From Pandoraea aquatica (GTDB taxonomy: Bacteria > Pseudomonadota > Gammaproteobacteria > Burkholderiales > Burkholderiaceae), in the NCBI RefSeq assembly GCF_902459565.1, contig NZ_CABPSN010000006.1, forward strand, positions 1 through 64,000: a DNA stretch of 64,000 nt, in the 5' to 3' direction. Below, in pieces: positions 20,201 to 27,863 of the stretch; position 1 is the stretch's first letter; each line of letters starts with the position of its first letter. Below the pieces are notes generated by a model. That model searched no databases. It was not told the DNA's origin and saw only the letters and a list, made by a program, of their open reading frames with translations. The position numbers were made by a program, and so were the translations under genes.

Positions 20201-23200
20201 GAAGTTGTCGTCCTGACCGCCCCCCGCCGACGCGACTTGCACGTAGGGTGCGGCGAGTTTCACGCGCGTGGCAGGTGCCGCGCCGCTTGCCAGCCCCAGT
20301 GAGCTTGCCGCGATGCGCAGACTCTGGCCCATCGACAGGCTCACGTCCCCCGCGAAATCGAGCATGCCGTTGGCCGTCAGCGACAGGTTGTCGAAGCCAC
20401 CGGCCTTGATGCGGTCGACGCCGATACGCGCGCGTCCGAGCACCAGCCCTCCGGCCCCGCCCATCTGACCGGGCAGCAATGCGTCCGACAATTCGCTCGG
20501 GCCTTGCGTTTGCGCGAGGATCATTTCCCGCGCGACGCGTACCGCATCGTCGACGTTGGCCCCCTTGAGGCTGGTGCGATCCACGCGCCCGTAGAGCGGC
20601 GTGTCCAGCGCCACGTTCAGCGTGCCGCCCGCCGCACCTGCGCCACCAGCCTCGGCCTTCATGTCGCCGTCCAGATACAGGCCGCGACCGGACGCCAGCG
20701 AGATCACGCCGCCGTTGCTGGCGACGCGTGTGCGGCCCAGCCCCGGCAGGTCGATGTCGGCGACGGCGCCGGAAGCGTCGAGTGTCGCCCCCGAACGCAC
20801 GACGATGAACGCGTCGGCCCCGACCAACTTAGTCGCACCGGGCACATACTTCGCTCCGATCTGGATCGTGCCGCCATCGGCCACCTTGCCGGTGTAAGTG
20901 CCGGCAGCCGAGCGCGCCACGAACGGACGCGCCGCCACGTCGAGTACGGCGTTCTCGCCGATCCACATGGAGGTCGGTGTGAGACGACCTTCGGGCAGAT
21001 TCGAGCCTTCGGTGAGGAATTCGCCCGCCAGCACGCTCAGGGTGCCCGACGCCGCATGCAGGCCGCCAAGCAACGTCATCTGACGATTGCCGGTAAGCGT
21101 GATGCTGCGACCGGCGTCCACCGAGATTTGCGAGCCGCTGCCCAGGCGCAAGTCTGCGCGTTTGTACGACGCGCCCGCCGACAGCGCAATGTCCGCGCCG
21201 CCGCGTTGCGACACAGTGCCCTTCGCGGCGTCGGCCTGCCATTCCGGCGGCAGCCAGACGGACAGCATCTGTCGCGGATCGGTGCCGCTTTGGGCGTTGC
21301 GCGCAGCTTGTACGTCGACGTTGAAGACCGGCATCGCGACGTCAAGTCGCACGTTGTCCGCAACCACCAAGCCGAGTTGTCCCTTTACGTCGTAGCGGGC
21401 GAAGCCGCTGGAGAAGAGACCGGTGCCGAGCGACGTAGGTGAAGCAACACGCACGGCATCGACCAGCGAGAGACCGGCCGGAATCGTCGCGCCTTTTTCC
21501 AATCGAACGTCCGCAGGAAGCGGTTGCCCGGCCTTCGCGACGACGTCGTAAGCCACTATCGTCCAACCGGCTGGAAACACGTTCGCGGGCACGACATAAC
21601 CGCTGGCAATCATCCCCTCGCCGCGGGAGATTTTGCGATCGACGGGCACGACGTCGCCTGAGCGGAACGCGTTCCCGTACTGATCGTAGACGACGTAAGC
21701 CGTGCCGTTCACGCCGGCGGGCACCGTCCAGGGGGCCGACAGCACGCCGGGTGCTGCCGTGGTGAAGACCGGCTGCGTCGTCAGCACTTCGCCGGCGCGC
21801 ACGGTGGAGACGGTCTGCACGAAGTCCGTCGACATGACCGTGCCGGCTTTGATCACGTACTCCTGCAAGAGCGTGAGCGCGACCGGCGACGTTTCGCCAA
21901 CGCCGAGCCAACCGTCTTTGACCAGCCCCGGGGCACCGACGATCACGCCGTTACCGGTGTCGATCTTGAGCGTGCCGCCGCCGTTCACGCCGAAGGCGCG
22001 CAGGTCGCCGTCGACATGCAGCGCGCCCACGCGGGTGCCGTTCGTGTCGTACTGGCTCGCGAGCAACGACACGCTGCCGCCCTTGCCGCCGCGTACCGTG
22101 CCGTTGGCCAGCAGCGCGGCCCCGGATGAGACGTCGATAGCGCTGCCCGTGGACAGGATCACGTCGCCCGTGCTCGATAGCGCGACGGACCCGCCATCGA
22201 GATACGGCATGCCGTGAACGCCCGCCTCACCGTCGATGGCCCGGCTCCACAGCCCGCGCGCGTCGAGCGTTGCGCCGCTCGCGACCTTCACGTATTGCGT
22301 CCCCGCGACTCTGGCGGTGTCGACGACCGGCAGGTCTTGCCATAACCCGCCGCCCTGATTCTCGTTCACGCGACGCAGCATGTTGCCGGCGTTGATTGTG
22401 CCGCTTCGCGCGGTGAGGTTCGCGTCGATGTCTACGCGCGTCGCATGCAGGCCGATGTCGCCGCCATCCACCACACGCAGATCGCGGGAGAGGCCGACGC
22501 GCTCGGTCGCGAGCAATTTCACGCCGCCGAAGTGCTGCCGATTGAGCCAGCCGGCGTCGAGCGAAATCTTCCCCGCGCGTTGCGCATCGATGTCGGCATC
22601 CAGCGCAATGGACGCCGCCAACGCCTGAATATCGCCGACATCGATCGTACGCACGACGGCGTTCGGACTGTCGCGCAAGGTGAGCGACGTGTCGTCGTAA
22701 TACGGCGTGAGCTTGCCGACGATCAACTGCCCGCCACGCGGCGCGGCGAGTTGCGATTGCAGGTAACCGTCATACAGCCCCCGATCCGCTGCTTGCGTCT
22801 GACGCGAGCCTTGGTAGACGGTGGTATCGACGTCGCCTTCGAGCACCGCCGACTGTCCGGAGACGATCAGACGTCCGGCGTCTCGCCCCACGGTGTAGCC
22901 GTTCTCCAGCCGCTCGCCCGGCGCGATGAACGGCGTGGCATACGCCTCGGTCGTGTTCTTGCCCCAGCGCGCGTGGGCAACTTCGAAGCCGCGATACACG
23001 CCGAGGTAGCGCAGGTCACCCGGTGCGTTGTCGACGCGATAGAACTGGCCGTCTTCTGCGCGCAACCAGCTTTGCCGGATCATGCCCGTCTGCACGTCGA
23101 GCGTGCCGCCGGCCAGATTGATGAGCGAACCGGCACGCGTGACGACTTGTGCGCCGCCCAATTGCACCGTGCCACCCTGCGCGGCCCATTCGCCAACGCC

Positions 23201-25024
23201 GTGCTGCGCGGTGTTGAGATAGCCGCTGACTTCCAGCAAGCCGCCCGACGTGTACCAGCGATCGGTCGAGTAGCCTTGCATGCCCGCCGGCACGCGCACC
23301 AGGTAACGACGGTCGATGAAGACCGTCAGACTGTTCAGTCGTTGGGTGTCGCGGTTGGTGGGTGCGTCGCGCTGCTCGTTGCCCTGAATGTTGACTTCGA
23401 GATTGTTGGACGCCATCGCCACTTGCACGCCGACCGCGCCCGACACGTCAAGTTTGGCGCGTTCCATGGCAATCATGCGTCGCGTTGCAGCGACGTTGAT
23501 CTGCCCGCCCGTCGCAAGCGTGAGCGTGTCGCTGTCGAGCAGCACATCGCCCGACGAGACGATCTGTACCAGCGACTGGTCGCGACGGTTGTACAAGCCG
23601 GATTCGGCCACCTTCGCCGTGTCGGCGAGCAAGCTGGCGCGCTGCACATCGAGCGCGGTATCGCCGGACGTATCGAGCACGATGGCATTCAGTGCGCCCG
23701 GTGCCACACGCACCAGCGCGTTCGTGTCGCCACTCGCCGTCAGGTGAATCGTGCCGCGCGTGTTGACGGACGTCGTCGTGACCAGCACACCGCTTTGCTC
23801 GACCTGACGCCCCACCAGCGAGATGTCACCCAACGGCGCCTGAATCAAACCGCTGTTGCTGACGCGTCCGGCCGTCGATCCCGCGAGGAGGCTCGGCGTG
23901 ACTTCGTTGCCGCGCGTGCTGGAATTCGGATTGCCGTCGGTGCCCATGCCGCGACGGATGACGAACGCGTCGCCGCCCGCGATCACCGTCTGGCCCGAGG
24001 GTGTGACGATGGTGCCTCGGTTATGCGCCTCACGGCCGAGCAGCAACACGTAGCCGCCGCCTTCGGTCACCGACTGCGGCTTGCGTGTGCTGATGCGCGC
24101 GCCCGCGTCGATGACCACGTTGGCCGTAGCTCCAGTGTGCGAAAAGCCCGAGCCGGTGACGCTCAGATCGTTGGCGAACGTCGGCACCGTCGCGCCTGCA
24201 AGTGCCGTGCCGTAGATGCCGCGATTGAACTGGTCGTTCGTCATGCCCACGGCAGCCGCCACCAGATTGCGCGTGTCGACCTGCGCCGTGCCCGTGAACT
24301 GAATGCCGTTGCGGTTGACGATCACGACCGTGCCATCCGCCTTGATCTGGCCCTGAATCTGGCTGGGGCGCGCATTCGGATCATTCACGCGGTTAAGCAC
24401 CGCCCAACCCGGTTGCTGCGCAAACTCGACCGTCGTGCGACGCCCGACGTTGAACGTCTCCCAGTTCAGAATGGCCTTCTCGCCCGTCTGTTCGATCTTG
24501 ACGTTGGTGTTGCCCGCGGCGTCGCGTGTTTGCGCGATGTCCTTCTTCGCGTTGATCCAGCCCGCAGTAAGACTGTTCGTGTCGACCTTCAAGCCGCCTT
24601 CGGCAAGACCGTCGGGAATCGTTTCAGGAGACGCGGCAGCGGCCTGACGCGCCGCCGTTTGCGCAGCCTGCATCGCGGCGATGCCCTGCGCTGCGGTCGC
24701 GAGATTGGCGATGGAGTTCTGCAACGCCTGATTGGCGCGTTGCTGCTGCTCGCCCGGGTTTTGCAACGACGAGACGGGCATGCCGTTCGGCAGACGTCCC
24801 GTTTGTGCCGCAGTCGTCTGCGCGGCACCGCGCGCGGCGAACCACGCACTGCTGAACGCTTGTTGTGCGTGTGCTTCGCTCCAGAAGTTGCCGGTGGCGA
24901 GCACCAGTGCAACGGCGTGCGTCATGGGCGAGAGACGCAAACGTCGTGCGCCTGGCGTCGAATGTCGTGCCTGAACCGTCTTGCCCGTCTGTCCGCGTGT
25001 GACCATCTGGAACTCTCGCCTCAT
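11300..25024 (-). CDS. Giant filamentous-haemagglutinin-family exoprotein (PdtA/DUF3739 type)
   Basis: 4574 residues in one uninterrupted frame. An extended signal region (about 1-54, ending SEAHAQQ) is followed by a TPS/haemagglutination-activity domain (about 140-440) with the secretion motif region VVIVNRNGIQFTG (237-240 NRNG) and TRNLVAA. The rest is mostly Gly/Ala/Val/Asn-rich beta-helix sequence, and the last 150 residues (DLIAPLGTVDAGEAGIRVSG onward) match the ending of the DUF3739 family. Such proteins are exported by a TpsB partner to the cell surface. No TpsB gene is in the window. It lies directly downstream of a VreA-VreI-VreR-like signalling set on the same strand, as the similarly huge PdtA does in the PUMA3 region of P. 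aeruginosa. An in-frame ATG six codons later (25006) has a better GAGAG site and may be the true start. Confidence 0.88.
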   Translation of the reverse strand: MRREFQMVTRGQTGKTVQARHSTPGARRLRLSPMTHAVALVLATGNFWSEAHAQQAFSSAWFAARGAAQTTAAQTGRLPNGMPVSSLQNPGEQQQRANQALQNSIANLATAAQGIAAMQAAQTAARQAAAASPETIPDGLAEGGLKVDTNSLTAGWINAKKDIAQTRDAAGNTNVKIEQTGEKAILNWETFNVGRRTTVEFAQQPGWAVLNRVNDPNARPSQIQGQIKADGTVVIVNRNGIQFTGTAQVDTRNLVAAAVGMTNDQFNRGIYGTALAGATVPTFANDLSVTGSGFSHTGATANVVIDAGARISTRKPQSVTEGGGYVLLLGREAHNRGTIVTPSGQTVIAGGDAFVIRRGMGTDGNPNSSTRGNEVTPSLLAGSTAGRVSNSGLIQAPLGDISLVGRQVEQSGVLVTTTSVNTRGTIHLTASGDTNALVRVAPGALNAIVLDTSGDTALDVQRASLLADTAKVAESGLYNRRDQSLVQIVSSGDVLLDSDTLTLATGGQINVAATRRMIAMERAKLDVSGAVGVQVAMASNNLEVNIQGNEQRDAPTNRDTQRLNSLTVFIDRRYLVRVPAGMQGYSTDRWYTSGGLLEVSGYLNTAQHGVGEWAAQGGTVQLGGAQVVTRAGSLINLAGGTLDVQTGMIRQSWLRAEDGQFYRVDNAPGDLRYLGVYRGFEVAHARWGKNTTEAYATPFIAPGERLENGYTVGRDAGRLIVSGQSAVLEGDVDTTVYQGSRQTQAADRGLYDGYLQSQLAAPRGGQLIVGKLTPYYDDTSLTLRDSPNAVVRTIDVGDIQALAASIALDADIDAQRAGKISLDAGWLNRQHFGGVKLLATERVGLSRDLRVVDGGDIGLHATRVDIDANLTARSGTINAGNMLRRVNENQGGGLWQDLPVVDTARVAGTQYVKVASGATLDARGLWSRAIDGEAGVHGMPYLDGGSVALSSTGDVILSTGSAIDVSSGAALLANGTVRGGKGGSVSLLASQYDTNGTRVGALHVDGDLRAFGVNGGGTLKIDTGNGVIVGAPGLVKDGWLGVGETSPVALTLLQEYVIKAGTVMSTDFVQTVSTVRAGEVLTTQPVFTTAAPGVLSAPWTVPAGVNGTAYVVYDQYGNAFRSGDVVPVDRKISRGEGMIASGYVVPANVFPAGWTIVAYDVVAKAGQPLPADVRLEKGATIPAGLSLVDAVRVASPTSLGTGLFSSGFARYDVKGQLGLVVADNVRLDVAMPVFNVDVQAARNAQSGTDPRQMLSVWLPPEWQADAAKGTVSQRGGADIALSAGASYKRADLRLGSGSQISVDAGRSITLTGNRQMTLLGGLHAASGTLSVLAGEFLTEGSNLPEGRLTPTSMWIGENAVLDVAARPFVARSAAGTYTGKVADGGTIQIGAKYVPGATKLVGADAFIVVRSGATLDASGAVADIDLPGLGRTRVASNGGVISLASGRGLYLDGDMKAEAGGAGAAGGTLNVALDTPLYGRVDRTSLKGANVDDAVRVAREMILAQTQGPSELSDALLPGQMGGAGGLVLGRARIGVDRIKAGGFDNLSLTANGMLDFAGDVSLSMGQSLRIAASSLGLASGAAPATRVKLAAPYVQVASAGGGQDDNFILPNPVNGSKNGGRGIGVLGVPKFAPDARFDIDASLIDLTGIVQFGTAGTIETNSGTPVKVERLAFGNVVLRSAGDIRLLGKQELYVPGDLTLAAAQIYPAANASGKFVVGQYRTSNGAIELDPKRVLTIARTTEALPEQPYSLFGSLMLVAPTIRQGGVLRAPMGTITVGSQFGGESVGMFHLLPGSVTSVSANGLVMPYGGSLDGLSYMYAGNDVQTFWPGGGPSVIVTSHAVAVEKGAVIDLSGGGEIRGAAFLAGRGGSVDVRLSPLMQVLQTGNKGSFRLPALSTNPVYAIVPGTQPAYAPVLGERGAGDPLIGQRITIGAGVPGLPAGTYTLLPSTFALLPGAFRVELQTQASVDASLGPVAMRNGSLTAPVTLSVNNTGIRNAAPTQAVLSPASVLRTYAQYNEMTYADYVRASSARNGVSRSLVEADAKRLDLKFLSDREAGKVVDVPALRFDGLMAGAAAKDGYGSSLLISSLGERVEILGPRATPTVGDRTLISLNATDLNAVGAARIGIGGLPEVTTSASSLLASAMRASINGALKYVVLRGGAMLRASEVFISSNSPQDGIRIEQGSGISTLGYGKPMWDSTLGYVYAPGSKAVLAVSNGRLTMLAPEAGSPTEGAGAIDLGVCAPGATCSGETLLLSEGSIAVSTDKRFTITDAVRYGARQLALTVGRVNVGSQASLDALAAKGRLADGLTLDQSMLSRLLRGDTAYGTPALESLSLVARDSINFFDSVELSTLDPATGKSRIDTLVLGTPAIFGYGSADALARIRTDRLVWSGSKSPAGAVTADGAGTGSGRFVIDAKEIVLGYGPATQPDSNNDQNRMALGFSTVNLNASERVSANYKGGLSVYRSQQGWNAQTKDYDYSGGDLVIDTPLLTGAAGSTSRYTTGGNLTVTNASARAKPVLTNADFVGALGADVSLKAGGTVNLDTGVVLPSGRLSVAAQGELTLGDNAQLDLAGRKLDFFDVSKYSWGGDVLLSSANGNVRQAAGSRIDLSAMENRAGKLSVVALGASGGNVSLLGKLLGSATGQYDAGGTLVPFSAGGIDVRAQRIDDFTALNARLTDGGVFGSRSFQIKQGDLVVGDELRAREITLSVDGGHLEVRGRVDASGDQVGTIRLSARDGVSVSGAAVLDAHGKVARRDSYGQIIEAANRAVIEINGNEGRVVLADGARLDVRGGTNSMNGKSLNVGTLEISAKRLGAGGGAMGNDIAIDASGNVVIDGARAITVNGMYRDLDAPPGTDTAVDGRPYQVVNRAYLDALHEKNETFMTNALANGAMLARLAGLRRYTDAFHLRPGVEIMSKTPDGDIHLDGDIDLSRYRYASLNPHTQKTGVYGSGEAGALTIRAGGDLKVYGSVSDGFDTTRLTPGTDSKGWVLTSGVAGWGDDAVVPVGGQVKLAAGTAFPVGRALNYDIPVQATTLPVGLRLPTRVSLTGTLTLPAGTVLGGAVRDAAGNVIYAAGAVLPSAVTLRSTTQLDAGNVLPAATAVAALTWPAGAVVPVKLVLANAVDLRKGAIVPAETDVKLPGGATVVKLRPADADGVQGNLLAIAPMLAPGSASWSMRFVAGADTTAADPRALQPDSKRGHLVLSDSHYGMGEERVKVPGSGSPGVFRWGDYGDWYGGTPGEIVTQAELEMLGIVEDGDIDGINGGYDVIRLVTPGTPPTYTFNSLPAREPAFSVLRTGTGDLDMLAAGNFTMTSPFGVYTAGTQAADVTGAYNLARGKVKGANVLGADGATFEKYVDGKTDSLYGAWYPEHGGNLFVRAGGDIRGDIAADGTGFRRTTSFGMPRAAADMSNVGNWLWRQGSGSAIADGGMPGAWWINFGTYTVGPSEGYDAFAKMPYLVGFTGLGTLGGGNLVMEAGGNAGMLESRMGPSNSDATKVFARSQGVNVAVASTGRVSADGSQIVLTGGGDLDVRIGGGLNPVRDVRAIAPANNEISESTAWRNANLSLYGTFTNLRGATRVEAGALGGSGAVAGGADLRESRATSPFVVSGGMASGGPTLVLGDSGARVETRGDLVIGGYGDATRTKQRNNGTPFSVGGVDYSGEGFSWFTLWTPSTAIDLFSAGGSVAPLTAIADRTRVGGNHSPTDGRFVLPATLRVTAGAGNIFNGPAATDSFFANGAQTTADTPMLLAPEPVSSLFKVSSDGGALEMLAGQSMFGGGFPISRSAADPRALPTPQSPAFAGGVADIPGNRSYLTNVRQDALAPDLFYYYGASGANVFPMFSLTPATVSGYDVGHVSPARFYAVAGDIVGLQTGGINYRASLSPKQGLEATWYEGNGAVAIRAGRDIVNSGTPLGTYLVSNSDFAGWSMTRDVLDPSKPGTPSRRNGVATQGNVIVHNRADDVSVVSAGRDVRYSTFYVIGPGALEVTAGRDVFMGDTAELRSLGGVVNVKPGDRSNGAAIAVAAGVGPKGLDGVDFKAFAARYLDASNLADPGRALSDQPGKAVVVYGGELTLVGWLQQEFGYRGDAAGADAFLVSKQAELNAANAANAASQAGSGAAKRDLRNEYAQQSQLHLVNWLTTRYGGPNNAGLHFDATSMNARQFFDALAPEQQRTYLRDVYFAELRASGREYNETGGARAGSYLRGREAIATLFPTHDAAGNPLTYEGSVTMYSSAKYYLQNLNREATVRPLPGVQYLTQAQWIARGSPQYDVPHYEVQDAGIHTDFGGGISIVTPGGRTLVGVDGGFVPGDGSGVLTQGRGNVDLYSRDSILLGQSRIFTTFGGNVLAWSAQGDINAGRGSKSTVVYTPQRRVYDEMGLVSLSPSTPNTGAGIATLNPIPEVPPGDIDLIAPLGTVDAGEAGIRVSGNVNIAALRVLNADNIQVQGKSVGIPTIAAVNVGALTNASATAAQAAAAAQDAVSRDRASQRAGQSSIFTVRMLGASAQGAHGEAEGKPSAANGDAARYGAGYRYDASSPVQILGMGGKVDPALWRSLSDAERKRMQPAAAQSH

Positions 25025-25157
25025 TCAGCGCCGGCCCCGCAACGCGAAATCCCCCGTGCGTGCGAATCGGCTTTTCCCGTAGATTTGTGCGCACTACGAC
25101 CCGAGTGACGGTGTCGCAGAAACGTCGTAACGAGCTAAGACGAACCCGGTGAATAGA

Positions 25158-25180
25158 GTCCGCAAAATTTTTTTGCAGAC
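25158..25180. promoter_or_regulatory. Inverted repeat between anti-sigma and exoprotein genes
   Basis: GTCCGCAAAA and TTTTGCAGAC form a 10-bp inverted repeat (one wobble pair) around TTT, in the 239-bp gap between the FecR-type gene and the exoprotein start. The A/T-rich arm lets it act either as an attenuating hairpin in the leftward transcript or as a protein-binding site for a separate exoprotein promoter. It is the only obvious structure in this gap. Confidence 0.45.
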
Positions 25181-25263
25181 GAGTGCGGCAATACATTTTG
25201 GAGAATGCGACGCGAGCCGACCACGCGGTCGACGCGAAATTCACATCACGGAAGACAATCGGA

Positions 25264-26271
25264 TCAGGTGAGAACGAGCAGGCCGCCCGGCAACTGACGG
25301 GCGTGCAGATCGAAGCTGTATTGCAGCTGAGCGATGGCGCGATCGAGCGACGCAATGTAGAAACTGCCGCTCACGGGTTGGTTGCGCACCTTGTCGTTCA
25401 TCAGCACGATGCGGCCCGGACGATACCGGTTGATCTCGTCGAGCACCACCGCCAGACGCGTCTGACGAAACACCAGTTCGCCATTGCGCCATGCGGACAC
25501 ATTGACGGCGTCGGCGAGCGTCACACCGGCGAGTTGATGGCGGTCGTACGCCGTCTGTTGCGCCGCGTGCAGCACGCGTTGCCCCATCGGGTGGTCGACG
25601 CGCACCGAACCCGACAGACAAGTCACGCACACTCGGCCGTCGAGATACCGCACCTCGAATCGTCCCGACGTGGACGAACTCGTGCCGCCTGCGGCCGCCA
25701 CCCTAAAGCCTGTGCCCGTGCCATTCCCCCGGCCAGAGGGCAGATCCACGGCTGCTTCCCCGCTCAGCAGTTCAATGCCGGGCACGCTGGCGGACACGTC
25801 CGTGCGAATACGGGTCTGGGTGTTGAGCGTGACGTCGACCTGCCCGGCCAGCCCAGCTAACCGGATGGCCCGCTGTTCACCGGTCGCGGTGCTGTAGTCA
25901 GCCCCCCACTGATCGGGCGACGGCCACAGCCCGGCGGGCGGGTGAACGATAGCAGCCACCGCCAGCGCAGCACCGCCCGCGACCATCGTGCCGAGAAACG
26001 CGCGGCGGCCGGTGCGACGGGCGACCCGCACCGGCGGCGTGCGTCGTCCAAGTGTCTGGCCGAGCGCCGCCGCCGCGGGCGTGTAACTGTCCCACTGCAC
26101 GCGAGCAGCATGGAAAGCCGCCTTGTGCGCCGGACTCGCGTCGAGCCAATGTCTGAATCGCTCGGCGTCCCATTGCCTGACGGTGTCCGACTTGAGCAGA
26201 CGCAACCAGACCCAGGCTTGCCGATGCAGCTCGTCCGGGGTGTTGCCGTGGTCGTCAGGTATGGAAGTCAT
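25264..26271 (-). CDS. FecR/VreR-type anti-sigma transducer
   Basis: 335 residues: N-terminal sigma-binding region with the DUF4880-like ALDAS-type segment (EAWVWLRLLKSDTVRQWDAERF pattern near 15-45), a transmembrane helix at about 91-110 preceded by the twin-Arg-like RRAFLG, and a periplasmic FecR domain with GEQRAIRLAGLAGQVDVTLN (near 131) and a C-terminal STN-contacting part. It separates the VreI-like sigma gene (207 bp upstream) from the giant exoprotein gene (239 bp downstream). By analogy with PUMA3 it would keep the sigma factor inactive until the VreA-like protein signals. Confidence 0.85.
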   Translation of the reverse strand: MTSIPDDHGNTPDELHRQAWVWLRLLKSDTVRQWDAERFRHWLDASPAHKAAFHAARVQWDSYTPAAAALGQTLGRRTPPVRVARRTGRRAFLGTMVAGGAALAVAAIVHPPAGLWPSPDQWGADYSTATGEQRAIRLAGLAGQVDVTLNTQTRIRTDVSASVPGIELLSGEAAVDLPSGRGNGTGTGFRVAAAGGTSSSTSGRFEVRYLDGRVCVTCLSGSVRVDHPMGQRVLHAAQQTAYDRHQLAGVTLADAVNVSAWRNGELVFRQTRLAVVLDEINRYRPGRIVLMNDKVRNQPVSGSFYIASLDRAIAQLQYSFDLHARQLPGGLLVLT

Positions 26272-26478
26272 GTCTGTCTTGTTATTCGATGGTGCACAGC
26301 GCCGGGGCGATCACCGTCGTGCGGGCGTGCTGCCTGCCCCGCAGACGAGGCCCGCACGCGGTTTTGCCATGTCCGCCAGTAGGTAGACGGATGGCGAGCG
26401 CGAAATCCGCAAACTTTTCGCCGATCGAATTCTTACGCGGCATTACGTGCGCTGTGGCTTGCGCCCATTCGTGAGCCA

Positions 26479-27045
26479 TCACGCATCGCGCTCCAGTTTG
26501 CGCGCCAGGTAGTCGTGCGCATGCTTGAGCTCATACTCCACGGTGCGTTTGGAGCACCCCAAACGCTGCGCGACATCCGACTGAAGCAGGTTCTCGAAGT
26601 GCACGAGCACGAAGATCTCACGCCGACGCTCGGGCATGCGCTCAAGCCACTGCATCATCGTCTGCATCTCGATGCGCGCCTGCACCGTCTGTGCCGGACC
26701 GGGCGCTGGGTCGGCCAGCTCGATGAGCGCGTCGACTTCGTCGAGGGGCAAGGCGCGGCTATTGCGACGCAGGGCGTCCACCGCAATGTTGATCGCCATG
26801 CGCACCAGATAGCTGCCAGGGCTGCGCACCGACGTCGGCAAGGCCGGCGCAGCTTCACCGGGTTCGTCGGCGTGGCTTGCGTCGTCCGCCGGCGGCACCG
26901 GTTCGGCGTTCACCCGCAGCCAGGTGTCATGCAAGGCGTCGCTGGCCAGCTCGCTGCTGCCGAGCAGATGCGTCACGCGGCGCTTGAGCGCGCCATAGTG
27001 ACGGATCAGATATTCGGAGAGGGCCGGTTGGGAATCGTGCGCCAT
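26479..27045 (-). CDS. ECF sigma factor (VreI-like)
   Basis: 188 residues with sigma region 2 (about 8-95) and region 4 (about 120-180, including MPERRREIFVLVHFENLLQSDVAQRLGCSKRTVEYEL). Between them is a long acidic/proline-rich linker insert (about 50-75: NAEPVPPADDASHADEPGEA). The ATG comes two bases after the stop of the VreA-like gene, so the two are translationally linked. It most likely transcribes the downstream exoprotein gene and its own unit. Name is by context and order rather than by sequence comparison. Confidence 0.85.
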   Translation of the reverse strand: MAHDSQPALSEYLIRHYGALKRRVTHLLGSSELASDALHDTWLRVNAEPVPPADDASHADEPGEAAPALPTSVRSPGSYLVRMAINIAVDALRRNSRALPLDEVDALIELADPAPGPAQTVQARIEMQTMMQWLERMPERRREIFVLVHFENLLQSDVAQRLGCSKRTVEYELKHAHDYLARKLERDA

Positions 27046-27047
27046 GC

Positions 27048-27749
27048 CTAGCGATCCCGGCGCTCAGTCGTGCATGGGGTCGTCGCGCCAGTCGTGCGCG
27101 CCGCGTTCGGCACGATCAGCAGCGTGAGCGGTTGATGCAGGTCGGCGGGCGGTGCGATGTCCAGCACGACACGCTGCAAGCTGGCGACGATGGCACGGTC
27201 GCGCCGTGCGTCGCCCGTGCTGCTCAACAACTCGACGTTTTCAAGCGCACCGCCCGGCCTGACGCCAAAGCGCAGCAGCGCCCGATACGCGCCGGGTGCG
27301 CTGTCGGCGCTCGCGCACAGCGCCGACATGACACGCGCCTGAACGAACGCCGGATAACCCGCAAGATTGCCAAGACCGCCGCGCTCGGCCGCGCCCGAGG
27401 TTGCGCCGTCGGCGGCGCGTAACACGAACGCCGGTCCCGTATCGCTGGCAATGCGTTGCGCCACGAGCCCCGTGCTTTCAAGCAACTGAGCGAGCGCCGT
27501 TTGCGCCGTCAGAAACCCATGAACGGGAGACGACTCCAGCCCGTCGACCAGTTCGCTTCTATATAGCGTGGGCAACCGGGTAACGCGAGCGAACTCGCGC
27601 AAGGCGTCGGACAGGGGTTGTGCGGGGATATCGAAGGACAGAAAGGCGTCGCCGCTGCGTAGTGCAGGCTGTGCGATGGCGAGCGTGCCGCCGCAAAACA
27701 CGAAGCCGGCAAGCGCGAACGCGCGCAGCGGCGCGAAGCTGCCTGTCAT
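27048..27749 (-). CDS. Barrel-less STN plus TonB_C signalling protein (VreA-like)
   Basis: 233 residues only. A signal peptide (1-26) is followed by an STN domain (about 37-112, with SFDIPAQPLSDALREFARVT) of the kind found at the N-terminus of signalling TonB receptors, then by a TonB C-terminal-like domain (about 125-216, ARVMSALCASADSAPGAYRALLRF pattern and FGVRPGGALENVELLSSTGD). There is no plug or barrel, so it cannot be a transporter. Its size and its position ahead of an ECF sigma/FecR pair recall VreA of PUMA3. It is the first gene after a Pho-box promoter. The ATG has no good ribosome-binding site. Confidence 0.82.
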   Translation of the reverse strand: MTGSFAPLRAFALAGFVFCGGTLAIAQPALRSGDAFLSFDIPAQPLSDALREFARVTRLPTLYRSELVDGLESSPVHGFLTAQTALAQLLESTGLVAQRIASDTGPAFVLRAADGATSGAAERGGLGNLAGYPAFVQARVMSALCASADSAPGAYRALLRFGVRPGGALENVELLSSTGDARRDRAIVASLQRVVLDIAPPADLHQPLTLLIVPNAARTTGATTPCTTERRDR

Positions 27750-27863
27750 GTCGTCGAGAGTGGCGTTGGCTGGGAAGGCTGGACCTGCGGGCCCGGCTGG
27801 ACCTGCGCGACCTGAGCTGGCGCGCGTTGCCCTCGGGTGAGCACAGAACCTGAATCGGCTTGA

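Noticed and set aside
11489-25108. Several very long rightward open frames opposite the exoprotein gene (up to nearly 900 codons)
   Set aside because: They are antisense shadows of a long GC-rich gene. They are Arg/His-rich, have no recognisable domains and no ribosome-binding sites.
26282-26482. Small leftward frame whose ATG overlaps the stop of the VreI-like sigma gene
   Set aside because: About 65 residues without a domain or a distinct ribosome-binding site. The overlap is tempting, but conservation would be needed.
11300-27749. Contact-dependent inhibition (CDI) system
   Set aside because: The exoprotein lacks a variable toxin C-terminus with a VENN-type motif, and no immunity gene or CdiB follows.
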